The notes under the pieces are model-generated. The model was not told the DNA's origin and searched no databases. It was given only the letters and a program-made list of their open reading frames with translations. 64,000 nucleotides of DNA from Paragonimus skrjabini miyazakii (taxonomy: Eukaryota; Platyhelminthes; Trematoda; Plagiorchiida; Troglotrematidae), in NCBI GenBank assembly GCA_014338405.1, contig JTDE01000897.1, positions 56,175 to 120,174 of the forward strand, written 5' to 3'. The position numbers and the translations under genes are program-made. Positions within the stretch are counted from its first letter, which is position 1. Each line of letters starts with the position of its first letter. Positions 37,018 through 46,914 of the stretch are shown here, piece after piece.

Positions 37018-37689
37018 ATAGACCAGGGGTGATTAGCTATCCACACGAGCTTCTTCTGAGCACAGAGGTCAGGTGTGCGCAATGAGATACTAAAGGCCTC
37101 GGCAACGGTCAACTTTCGGAATCTCACCATCTTTGATCGATTTCTTCGCCCTCAGCAGTCACTCTGAAAAGTAACTTTCTTACCGACGAAATTATTAGTG
37201 TCGGTCAGATGAGCAACAGTCGAGCTTCCAACCACTGTTCAAACACGCGAGAAGATGTTCACGAACTCTAGCAGACAATCACCTTGTAGTACGACCAATG
37301 TATGATGCATGATACGAGCAACCAAGTGAGTACACACAACACCTGGTTGTAGGACATAAAGATTGTCCTCTGAGTTTTGACATGAAAACGGATGTTGAAC
37401 AGAAACTGATGCACAGCTGAGCGGCAGGGTAGGTTGTTTCGACTATTTTTTCAACTTTTTTACGACAATATCAGGCATATGGTATGCTTTGAAAGAGAGA
37501 CTAGTAAAAGCCAATTTCATATTCACTGACGGTAACATGGGTTCTAACATGACAATCAACATCACAATCTGAATGAAACGCCTTAGGCAGTCATTCTGCA
37601 TGAATAGTTCCTGTAAACAATCTAGCCCAGTTTACAAAGTATCAGACAACAACGGTCATATAATGTTTTTGATTACTTGCGGAGTACAA

Positions 37690-37900
37690 TAATAGAATGC
37701 TGCAATTCAACGGAACGTGTACAGGAAACGGACGTGGATTGATCACCATATTCACTTCGATAATTTCGTTCAGTGGAATTAAAAACGAAAACTCATGCAA
37801 TTTCTCACAGGTAGGGTATTTCGCACCTGCACCATTGGCACTTTGTAAGCTGAACAAGAATATCCTAAGGATGTTTCCACGCAAACTGACCACCTAATGC
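37690..37900 (+). mobile_element. Penelope-like RT fragment
   Basis: The plus strand reads AIQRNVYRKRTWIDHHIHFD, then FVQWN and, after a stop, KRKLMQFLTGRVFRTCT. This is the conserved PLE RT block YRKxTWxxQYxHFxSF...KRxLVxxLxxRAxxICT. It lies back-to-back with copy B on the other strand, giving a head-to-head pair, and is cut off on its right by the inverted PLE unit starting near 37,985. Confidence 0.7.
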
Positions 37901-37984
37901 ACTTCATCCAGATGACGATGTTGACTTTCAAGTTTAAACTCAAGTCACCGTCTGTGAATAAAGAATCCGTATTTATTGGAATAA

Positions 37985-38530
37985 GGATATATAAGCGATA
38001 TATGTTTCCGATAATCAATTTTCAGGCTGGTACAATTATATGAAGAGTTAATAGAGGTAGATCGAGATACTAATCGGACTAAGTAAAGAAAGCTAGGTCA
38101 CTGGTCAACCAATTGACGATGGCTTGATTGGTCACGCTTGTCCATTGGTTTGACTGCGAAGGTTGGCCATCGGTCAGGTGAATTTGTAGCCATGGTGGGT
38201 GCAAGTTTGTTCAGGAACAAACCGCTTTTGATGACACAACACCGAATCAAGCAACCTGATTCCGACAATCTTGGTAATACAGCGTGTTCTCATTCGGATA
38301 GCTCCTGATGGGTTACCTGGCACGCAACAGACCACTTGTAAGGTTTGATCAGTGTTCACCTCGTGCTCACTCTCAACCAAGTTAACGAGAATAGCACCGT
38401 TGACCGATCCTGTTTTCACGTGCCTCAGCCACCTTGGATGATGTTCTCGGATTCGTTTCGGAGCTGTTTTGACGTTCGATCAATATAACCCGCTCCACAG
38501 GAACAACTTAGTGAAGACATGCACATGAAA
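37985..38530 (-). repeat. Left arm of inverted PLE repeat
   Basis: Inverted copy of 39,958-40,500. It encodes on the minus strand a GIY-YIG remnant (CSCGAGYIDRTSKQL) and the PLE C-terminal block, with an 81-codon frame (38,174-38,419) whose product is identical to that of the right arm. Its tail diverges near 38,000-38,050 (CTGAAAA for CTGAAGA). Confidence 0.9.
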
Positions 38531-39082
38531 TGAATCGATCAAATTCATCACTGACTGCACTGATCGTTGCAAATACCCGAAGTCCTAGTGGCTGGCATTA
38601 CACAGTGAAACCTGTTGAATTAAGAGACACAGCATGAATCAATTTGATACTTATCAAAAGGGAAGTGCCCTATTCAAGAACAACACTGCGTAGGGAAATT
38701 TAGCAGTGGGAAATCTCACAAATCAACAACGGACATTGTTCAACACTTTCGTGGAACAAGTGTTTGTCGGATGGATTTAAAAGAAACAGGCTGCACCGTC
38801 ACACGGTGCTGTTCTTCCAGGCCACAAGCAGAATTTCCAAGTCAGCTACAAAGTCATGTACACAACTATTCCAATTTACAACTTGATCGTATCACAGTCG
38901 GAACGTTCTCACAAGGTTCTTAGATTTGCTGTCTACAACGTAAGATGGAACACCTATAACGTGAAGTCCAGTTCGAGAATCCTCCTGGTCCGACACAAGA
39001 TTTTACCCCACACTCGTTAGATGACGTTCAGTTGTTTAAAACCACACTTGCTAACTGCTATTAGCTATACTGTTAGCGTACG

Positions 39083-39720
39083 TCGAGAGAGACAGTGCCT
39101 TTGGCTAAGGAACGCATGGATTCAATGAAAAAGCTTAAGCAATTTCCAGATATTCCCATCACCCGACCAGACAAAGGAGCCGGAATTTTCATCATAGATG
39201 GAAGTGGTTACCTTGAGAAGCTGAGTGACATTCTTGCGGACCAGAGCAAGTTTCGTAGAGTCGCCAAGGGAAGGAACAAAAGCTAAGTATGCTGAACATC
39301 AAATCACTAAATGTTTGAGACCATTGAAGGACGAAATGTTGATAATCACCGCAAACTGTGAGCCTTACTATACCCCTTCTCTATGGACTATCGGAAGTCC
39401 ATAAACCTGGTGTGCCAGTTCGTTCAATACTTGATATGGTGAGTTTACTTTGTTTCTCGACAGCGAAGTGGCTAGTGAAACTGCACGATCCTGTTCGAAA
39501 AACGATTTTACCAGTCAGTCTACCTGAGACGTCTGAGTTCGTGTAGTGCCTACAAGATGTGAATTTGAATTCCCATTCTCACATTCATTGGACAATGTGT
39601 GATGGCATATATGATACCGGAATCGATGTTAGGATAACAATACTGAGATTGAAGGGGCTTCTGCTGCAATTCACATTCGATGTACAAATGCTATTCAAAG
39701 GTACACTGGGATAACGGCTA
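39083..39720 (+). pseudogene. PLE reverse-transcriptase N-terminal part
   Basis: The frame ACG-TCG-AGA... from 39,080 gives LAKERMDSMKKLKQF, then ITRPDKGAGIFIIDGSGYLE and ILADQSKFRR, the classic PLE motif with RPDKG before the RT. After a frameshift, 39,370-39,540 gives PLLYGLSEVHKPGVPVRSIL (the LPKxHKPGxPLRPI motif) and AKWLVKLHDPVRK. At about 39,655-39,710 LLLQFTFDVQMLFKG corresponds to the region before the GVAMGSPL motif, which is then lost. The catalytic YxDD is absent, so this is a deleted RT. Confidence 0.85.
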
Positions 39721-39957
39721 CCCAGAGCGGTTTGTCACCAAAAGCATGATCAGAACGTCACCCGAACCTGAAATGCAGGATGTTAGAAAGAAGCCCGTGT
39801 TTATTCCAATGGCGATCAAACGAGGTAATACCGCATAATGGGTGACAAATAAGTTCAAACAGGCAATCACCAAGACAGCTGAACGCCGTATCCAATTAAC
39901 CACATCCGCAGTTTGCAGGTTCTATAATAAAGATAGACTGATAGTTCAGACCTGATC

Positions 39958-40500
39958 TATGCGCATGTCCTCACTAAGTTGTTCCTGTGGAGCGGGTTAT
40001 ATTGATCGAACGTCAAAACAGCTCCGAAACGAATCCGAGAACATCATCCAAGGTGGCTGAGGCACGTGAAAACAGGATCGGTCAACGGTGCTATTCTCGT
40101 TAACTTGGTTGAGAGTGAGCACGAGGTGAACACTGATCAAACCTTACAAGTGGTCTGTTGCGTGCCAGGTAACCCATCAGGAGCTATCCGAATGAGAACA
40201 CGCTGTATTACCAAGATTGTCGGAATCAGGTTGCTTGATTCGGTGTTGTGTCATCAAAAGCGGTTTGTTCCTGAACAAACTTGCACCCACCATGGCTACA
40301 AATTCACCTGACCGATGGCCAACCTTCGCAGTCAAACCAATGGACAAGCGTGACCAATCAAGCCATCGTCAATTGATTGACCAGTGACCTAGATTTCTTT
40401 ACTTAGTCCGATTAGTATCTCGATCTAACTCTAGTAACTCCATATATAATTGTACCGGCCTGAAGATGAATTATCGAAAATATATGTTCGCCTATATGAA
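39958..40500 (+). repeat. Right arm of inverted PLE repeat (EN, C-terminus, tail)
   Basis: Plus-strand GIY-YIG remnant at about 39,975-40,030 (CSCGAGYIDRT, where YIGRT is the ancestral text), followed by the 81-codon frame 40,066-40,311 (NGAILVNLVESEHEVNTDQ, VLCHQKRFVPEQTC). The tail at 40,460-40,479 reads CTGAAGA, 9 nt, GAAA. It forms the right half of the inverted repeat. Confidence 0.9.
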
Positions 40501-41592
40501 TTCTTCTCATAATCGGAGACGTTTGTTTAACGTCGACCGTATGCTCACTCTCTATTATGTGCTCCGAAATAGCAGTACTGACGGATGTGACAACAGCATG
40601 AATGAGGGATGCTGTTGGATAATCTTTTCATTGTGTCTTATGTGTTTAGCGCTATCAGCCTCGGTGAAGCCATATAGAACAAATGATTCAAACTGACGAT
40701 GTAGTTTATCCTTGATACGCCGAATGATGTACCACGTTGTTGCTGTCCAATAGTTTGCTGATTATCATTCTTGTTGCATTCACCGACACTGAGATCCTAC
40801 CGGTCATAGATCAACACCAGAAATGAATTGTTGACAGAAAAGTTCCATGCGGTTTGTGTGTTGTCAACGGAAGATTGTCATAAACTTTTACTTTTTGATT
40901 TATAATGTTCATTTTACACGTACACAAATGAAAACCAAAACAAATCATTCTGTTCTCAACCCTGCACAATCCAACAGGTCACAGATTGATTAAATGAATC
41001 TAGATGGAATTTTTGCATTCATTTGCTGTGTTGTATTGAAAGGTAAACCAACATAGCAGGCCAAACGCAGTTCACAGTGCCCAAGTAACGACATATGAAA
41101 TTTTGGCTTCTGGTCCTTGGTTGCTTTCAAATATGTCCACACACTTCAATTACACCTCGGTTGCGCTGAACTGTCAAAGTTGCTACGGCATATCTGACGG
41201 GAGAAATAGTCTTGAGACACATGATCCTGAGAACATCAACTGCTGATGCTTACGTTTCCGTGCGAGTGTATTTGGGCAAAATGAAGGATCATCACATTTC
41301 GCATTTTCGCACTTGGCTAGACGTGAAACTCCCACGTCAGTTGATTGAAAAGTGATGGTATTTTCAGCGAATGGATGTGTACATTGTCACAACCTACAAT
41401 CCTGTTGTCAACAGAAGTAGAAAAATGGTGCGAAAATGGATGGAAGCAGTAAATGCAAGGTGTATTTAATATCTGACTGTGGTATGATGTTATATCCTAT
41501 GCAATTTGCCTAAACAAAATGATCATCAACAACGCTTACTACTAGATTTTGGCGGTCAGAATGACTTATTGTAACTTTTCTCCTCATATCAG
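40501..41592. other. No gene recognised
   Basis: The frame 40,466-40,696 overlaps the end of the PLE tail and then reads unassigned text. The rest is AT-rich with many stops. It could include the displaced remainder of the PLE fragment seen at 37,690-37,900, but I find no motif of it. Confidence 0.35.
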
Positions 41593-41870
41593 CTGGGTTC
41601 CACGTTTATCCAGCTGTCCTAAGATTGATCCAAGAAATATATCAATCTCGCTTTACCCTCATTCAGGAACCCTTCACACGTTATGTAACTGCAACTTATC
41701 CATCCGCTAGCCTGAAGCAAATCAGCCATACAGCACATAATCACCCTCACGGTCTACTTCTTGCAGACCTGGCACTCCGATACAGCAATCCGCTAACAAA
41801 ATCGAGACTTCGACAACTCCTAGCCAGTCGGTTTTGGCGCGATCTTCTTCATCGTCTCAGGTCAAGCTGA
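41593..41870 (+). CDS. Candidate terminal exon, unknown host gene
   Basis: A pyrimidine-rich tract and CAG (ending 41,592) open a frame starting with the last two bases of a codon, then GFHVYPAVLRLIQEIYQSRF and on to LHRLRSS and TGA, 92 codons. The product is basic, without repeats, and shows no transposon motif. The splice acceptor is strong (TTTTCTCCTCATATCAG). No matching upstream exon or domain was recognised, and no AATAAA lies close after the stop. An ordinary host exon is the simplest reading, with an unrecognised element as the alternative. Confidence 0.35.
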
Positions 41871-42119
41871 AGGACGTACACCGATTCTGTGGTGCTTCTG
41901 TTGTCTGATGTCTAAATTATAGTTTACCAAAATTGTATCTTTCACAGCAACCGATATCTCGAGGTCATTTTCGCGAGTTCCAATTTTACATTCAAGTGTC
42001 CCAAATGGTTTAACTACGTTTCAGTGGCCAACGGGATAGCACGGCTAATGTGCACATAGATAGGTTGACGGACAAAAGCGGTGGTTGTTTCTTATGGAGT
42101 TTTTGTTACCATCCTTTAC

Positions 42120-42409
42120 CTGCGCATGAATAGTTGATTGAACGCGATGTGGTACCAGCAAGTAATCCGCAACGGATCCGCCGGCTGTAGGTAGTAAACA
42201 TGACCAACTCAAATGTGTCCAGTCGCCAAAAGGCTGAGGGCGTAGGGAAGTAACACGTATACGATAGGCACTGAATGTCCACAATACAACACGCACGCAG
42301 ACAAAATTCTTGACCAACCAATCGTCTTTAGGTACATGAGCAATGCACTTAGGTAGGTGTAGCCTTTGGTCACCACAGTCCGGACGGCCGGATAAGTTAG
42401 GCAAGTGCC
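42120..42409 (-). CDS. Candidate internal exon, unknown
   Basis: On the minus strand a polypyrimidine stretch ending in CAG (acceptor 42,411-42,410) opens a 290-bp frame that closes at CAG|GTAAAG (donor 42,119-42,118). The product has about 96 residues (HLPNLSGRPDCGDQRLHLPK, then FGDWTHLSWSCLLPTAGGSV, then VQSTIHAQ). Both splice sites fit consensus, and the exon would be phase 2 in, phase 0 out. A second minus frame (42,209-42,508) is open over part of the same bases and contains hydrophobic segments, so the frame choice is uncertain. The stretch is richer in CpG than its surroundings. No family was recognised. Confidence 0.3.
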
Positions 42410-42779
42410 CTGTCGGGTGTTAGAAAGGTAGACATCTGAGAAACAGTCCATGATAACCGAGGAGAGGGCTGACGGACCTAAAATAAGTTGCTCATCAGAG
42501 TTTTGCAAGCTTGCGTAGTGCCCGGAATGGGTGTCGAATCACTGGAATTCCGCTCTGGCTTTAGATGACTTAGACGTGAGTCAGGTTGCACAAACCGCCT
42601 TGTATAAAAAAAAATGGCAATTTGGTCGCTGCTATGCTGACTGAACACTGTTACTAGGCCTTAGCCCAGGTGAAATCAGCCAGTATTATGGTTGCGGGTG
42701 AAAATAGTAGACACTAGTAGTGGTTGAATAATTATGTGGTTGAACGTTCACATATGATGATTCTGTCAGGCCCACTGTG

Positions 42780-43010
42780 AAGTCAGTAGCGCAGTGGTCG
42801 ACATGGTTGCCTCATAAAAGAGTGGCTGAAACTCAAGTTTTGGCAGTGGCAAACATACGCACCACTAACGAGCTCTAATGAGATCGAAACTCGCGCCTAG
42901 TACTTCTTTTTGAAGGGGGACTACTGATAAGTCTATGGGAATGCGACAGCTGCGATCAACTGTGGGTGATATTCAGTTTGTACGAAAAAGTGTCAACCAA
43001 TAGCTTGTAA
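42780..43010 (+). repeat. SINE-like dispersed repeat, copy 2
   Basis: It starts with GTAGCGCAGTGGTCGACATG, which contains a near-perfect tRNA A box (TAGCGCAGTGG). About 90 bp later GATCGAAACTC resembles a B box, though the spacing is longer than in a tRNA. The body matches 1,715-1,920. The reading is a tRNA-derived SINE, possibly with an insertion between boxes. No poly(A) or simple tail was identified. Confidence 0.45.
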
Positions 43011-43538
43011 TAAACCAGTCAAACAAGTTGCGAAAGAAACCAACTGCTGTATGGACATCATATATCAGCTTCGTTTCCCCAAATTTTTCTGAGAGGCATC
43101 TGCTGAGGAACTGAACTAACCACCGGCTGTAATTAGTTCCAGCACTCTCCGCACTCTCCTCTGTACTGATCTGTTCTAAAGAGGTTTTGCACCCACTTTA
43201 CACGCTCCAAATGTTCAAACGTTATCATTATCCGAACTGACATTAAATTGCTCACCAGTAGCGCATTATTATTCTTCTGTTCTCCCGTACAAATCTAGGA
43301 ACTTATATCCTCAGCATAATCAACGCAGTATGTTACGCGTTCACTCCGTCAGCCTGAATGAAGTAAGTTGTTGTCAGCCTCTCGATGCTGATCTCCGGAA
43401 ACAGATTCGTCGTTCAGATTGCAAACCTCAATGCCGCGTTTCAGCATACTTTTGTTAAGTGTACCAAAGGAGATAAACCGAATTTATTCCTTCCTCTAAG
43501 TAAACTAATCCTAGGCTTAACTGCTGGGTAACAGCCTC

Positions 43539-43638
43539 NNNNNNNNNNNNNNNNNNNNNNNNNNNNNNNNNNNNNNNNNNNNNNNNNNNNNNNNNNNNNN
43601 NNNNNNNNNNNNNNNNNNNNNNNNNNNNNNNNNNNNNN
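43539..43638. other. Assembly gap (100 N)
   Basis: Exactly 100 N, the conventional size for a gap of unknown length. Continuity across it should not be assumed. Confidence 0.99.
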
Positions 43639-45599
43639 ATCCCGGAGGTTATATATCTGTTTTAATACAGGATCATTGACTGATTGTTCAGGTATTCATT
43701 GCGATCAAAAGCAGCAACAGTTGTTAACTTGGTATAAACGTAATGTGTTGGAAGGCTATTTTATATCACACGTATTGCTGTTTTCCGGACAGTGAAATTT
43801 TTGCGACAATTTCGTATATGTATTCATATTCTATTCAGTGTTCTAAATAGTGGCTTTTCTCGAACTAAATTTGTATACTAGGCTATTCACGATGACTTGC
43901 TGCTGCATTTCCAGCCGAAGTACACTTCCTCCTTTCTTAGGTCCTGTCTATGCTTCAACAGTCCGACTCTTGTGACGCTGATTTTCAGCGAAGCACCACA
44001 CTTGAATATATCGCCAATAAATTCATCATTGCTCGAAAATGAATGGCTATTTTGATGGTTGCGCGGGAGGAATTTGCAGTAGTTGCTTGCTGACTGTCAA
44101 TAACACACACTTAAGCGTTCAGGTGTTCGTTCGGTTTAACATTTAGTTTTCAAGTATGCCAGCGTCCGTAATGTGTAGGGATGCTGTAGTAACTTACATA
44201 GTCGTAATAGGGTGTCCTCCGTTTCTGTTGTATTGAATAATGTGATACATAAAAAGTAAACGAAAGGTGCAACCTTTCTAAACCATTTAACGCATTCCTG
44301 TATGTGTACTTGCATACATCGTCAATGTGGTTACTAAAACAAACCAACTAGGAATCTGAAAGCTAATGTCTAACATTGCGAAAATCAGTGTGTAATCAGC
44401 GCAACAACACAAAACCTGATATCGTTACTGTCATTAACCGAAACATCACTCGGCAACTTGCTTGATAGGACTGTTTTCAGAAGGCCAAAAGCTCTAATCC
44501 ATTAATCACCACAATTAATCCGCATGGAACAAGTAAATAAAGATGGACCGGTTGTCATCAACTACAAGCAACATCCGTAATAGCACCACGAAGAGATGAG
44601 TGATTGTTTTGAGACAACAGAGAATCACATTACAACTTGTAAATTGACAGCCTGGCTAACTTATCCAATTCGAACGGGGTATGAATGTTTTGACAGTGCT
44701 TTTTAACAAGCAAACTGAATGCGCTTTGCTCTACAGATGATTGTTTGCTACGAACAAAGATTGATTGCTGACATACGCAAAACTGTCTTATCTTGAAGAG
44801 TTCAGTTTTTATCTCAGTGGGTTGGACCAGTCAAAAATTGTATACTGTCAGATGTAAGTTTGCTTCTTTATCGTGATACTTAACCACCCAGGACATGTAT
44901 TCCCAAAACGATAGCTACATTTAACTTTTGTGCTTTGCTGTCGAAAGATTAATGGAATTTGGCAAGTATATAAAATATGGGCGAAACCTCGTTAATTGGT
45001 TTGCGCTCAAATGGTGTTTTGTTTTATCCGCTCTTCTACAACACAGAAAACGTATATTAACTAGCTCGAAGTTGGTTTTTCGAACAAGTAGTCGTATTCA
45101 ATCTAAAACTTTGGAAACATGTGAAGTGGTGCGTCAATATCCATATGTATTTTGAGACTTCCCGACGTTATTTTTCTTTGTCGTGTTGCAACGTGCGTTC
45201 TAAACCAGCCAGCGTGCACAGGCTAAAGTTGAATTGCGTAACGAGGCGTGCTGCTGTGTTGTCGACGCCATCTTAGTTTTCGTTTGTGTAAGTCGTGTGC
45301 ATGGCTTACTGGGCCTTTAGCTCATGCTTGTTTCTTGTTGTTTCCTTTTACAGGACTATTGGTGGATTCTCTACTTCGGAAGAACGCTGTCCCCCGGTGT
45401 CTCCACGTTGCTCCAAATTTGGTCCATAAGTGTAACAGACAACCCGAGTAGAAGCAGCCGGCTTGCATGTTACAGTATGGCTTCTCATATTTGTCTCACA
45501 TTATCAGCAACTATCCCAGCTGTACCGTGAATTCTGTACTTTGTGTTCGAAAAAATTTTTAGGTGACCTACCCTTTAAACCACGTCACTAAATTTTAAG
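43639..45599. other. No gene recognised
   Basis: Frames at 44,150-44,347 (-), 44,928-45,155 (+), 45,248-45,451 (+) and 45,324-45,530 (+) carry no motif. Pol sequences of the BEL/Pao relic to the right would be expected here if the element were longer, but I see none. Confidence 0.4.
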
Positions 45600-46914
45600 T
45601 CAATCTATCCCATGCACATGAATGACAGTGTTGCTTGCAATGGGATTTTCAGACGTTTGCCCGGCATTAAACTTATGGGTTCATCCCATCTTGCATACGT
45701 TCTTCCGATGGATGGTTCACTACTTCGTGATGCAGTTAAGTCAATCGAGGCGAAGAAACTGATGTCAACTGATGTGGGTTCACTCGAACACACAACCCTT
45801 CTCTAAGTTTTGTTCTAAGGTCATAGCGTGCTTCAGAAAATAAATCAAAAGCCCTACATAGAGCCGATAACCCGAACGGAAATCATCCTCAACATCATTC
45901 CACCCTGTGTGGTATTAGTAAGTCCACAACAGACACGCGCTCCGCCTTCTGTCAAGGCAACTAATGCTAAGCAGTAGACTGTGGTGTTTAGTCTAGCAGT
46001 TTTCTGCACGAAATTGCTCAGTACGGTGGCCAGATATGAGACACATGAAACCGATTTTCCTGGCCCTTTCGACAATTCGGCTATCTAGTAGACTAATAAG
46101 AGAGAATTCGCCTCGATTATTTAAAATATGGTTGCCTCTACAGAGAGGACAAGTAATCACATTCAGCTTCACGTCGTTAGACTGGATAACAGAGATGGAG
46201 CCGCGTGGTGCATTTTTTCTTTGAAGGACTTCATGGTGGAAGAGCCACTCTAAACCATGAGACCTTTCAACCTTATGACCAGCCAGTTAGCTGAAGTGGC
46301 TGTGAGCTACACCAGCCTGAGAGAATACAAACTCTTATAGGTTGAGAAGCTTTGTCTCACAACCCCGTGAAGTATATTATCCATAAACTTAGCCCACTGA
46401 TGCTGCGGAGGTCACTGCGAGTTGCAAAACATTTTTGCACAGTGATTAACGAGTTTAAGTGGACAAAGTAACTTATTTCAGTGATCGCGATGCTACAACT
46501 CTCTATCCTAATTGCTAAGTCGAATAAGACATCGGAAAAGTTGGTAACTAAGTTGGATTCGTTCAGCAGTCCATTCGACGGAGACCAAGCGACGTGGTGG
46601 TTCCGAACAAAAAACTCATCCATTATCTTCTGAGATCTGTGGGAACATAACGCACTTGTTAGCCGTGTGTTTGGCTTATCCTTTACAATAACGCAGGTAG
46701 CATAAAAGCGCTGAAAAGCATAACCGACTTTGCTCTTCACGGAGAATTCCAATTGTTGAATGAATTTCCAACAGTACACTGGATTATCATCAAAGTAGAT
46801 TAGCTTTATTTGAGCGAACTTTAGTCTTTTAACAAATGGCAACAAGGCCGACACCGCGGCCTTGTTAACAACTGTTATCCCATCTGACGGCATACATATG
46901 AACGGCTCCATCAT
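45600..46914 (-). mobile_element. BEL/Pao-type gag-protease relic
   Basis: The 185-codon minus frame 46,357-46,914 fits the gag domain of BEL/Pao elements (DUF1759 type): LKFAQIKLIYFDDNPVYCWK then FIQQLEFSV (usual LPKLxLPxFxGDPLxYWxFIxxFE). It later has the CSIAITEISYFVHLNSL block (usual CxLTLxExxYxSDLNS). Downstream at about 45,975-46,050 a decayed zinc knuckle reads FMCLISGHRTEQ, then KHHSLL. At 45,854-45,900 MMLRMISVRVIGSM resembles the start of the BEL protease (LRVVPVxVxG). Stops and frameshifts separate these pieces. Neither LTRs nor RT/integrase were found beside it. Confidence 0.65.

Larger units (their letters stand above)
36480..37640 (-). mobile_element. Penelope-like element relic, copy B (split by an LTR)
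   Basis: A minus-strand PLE fragment homologous to copy A. Its endonuclease and C-terminal region lies at 37,030-37,640, and its tail at 36,480-36,605. The tail has, on the sense strand, CTGATGA (36,501-36,495), 9 nt, GAAA (36,485-36,482), preceded by a 6-bp hairpin. About 413 bp absent from copy A separates the two parts and is a solo LTR (36,605-37,017). Protein frames are heavily broken. RT homology stops at about 37,640. Confidence 0.75.
37985..40500 (+). mobile_element. Penelope-like element with long inverted terminal copies
   Basis: A plus-strand PLE core (about 38,940-39,960) continues into a GIY-YIG/C-terminal/tail segment (39,958-40,500), and the same segment is repeated inverted on the left (37,985-38,530). 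The layout is an inverted, 5'-truncated copy placed head-to-head before a longer copy. This matches the terminal-repeat organisation (PLTR, often inverted) described for Penelope elements. The arms are about 540 bp, nearly identical through the coding part and more diverged in the tail. The core protein is frameshifted and lacks most of the RT palm, so the element is inactive. Loop length between arms is about 1.4 kb. Confidence 0.88.

Noticed and set aside
38174..38419. Identical 81-codon frame also at 40,066-40,311 as a duplicated small gene
   Set aside because: The text is the conserved C-terminal block of a Penelope-like protein inside the inverted arms.
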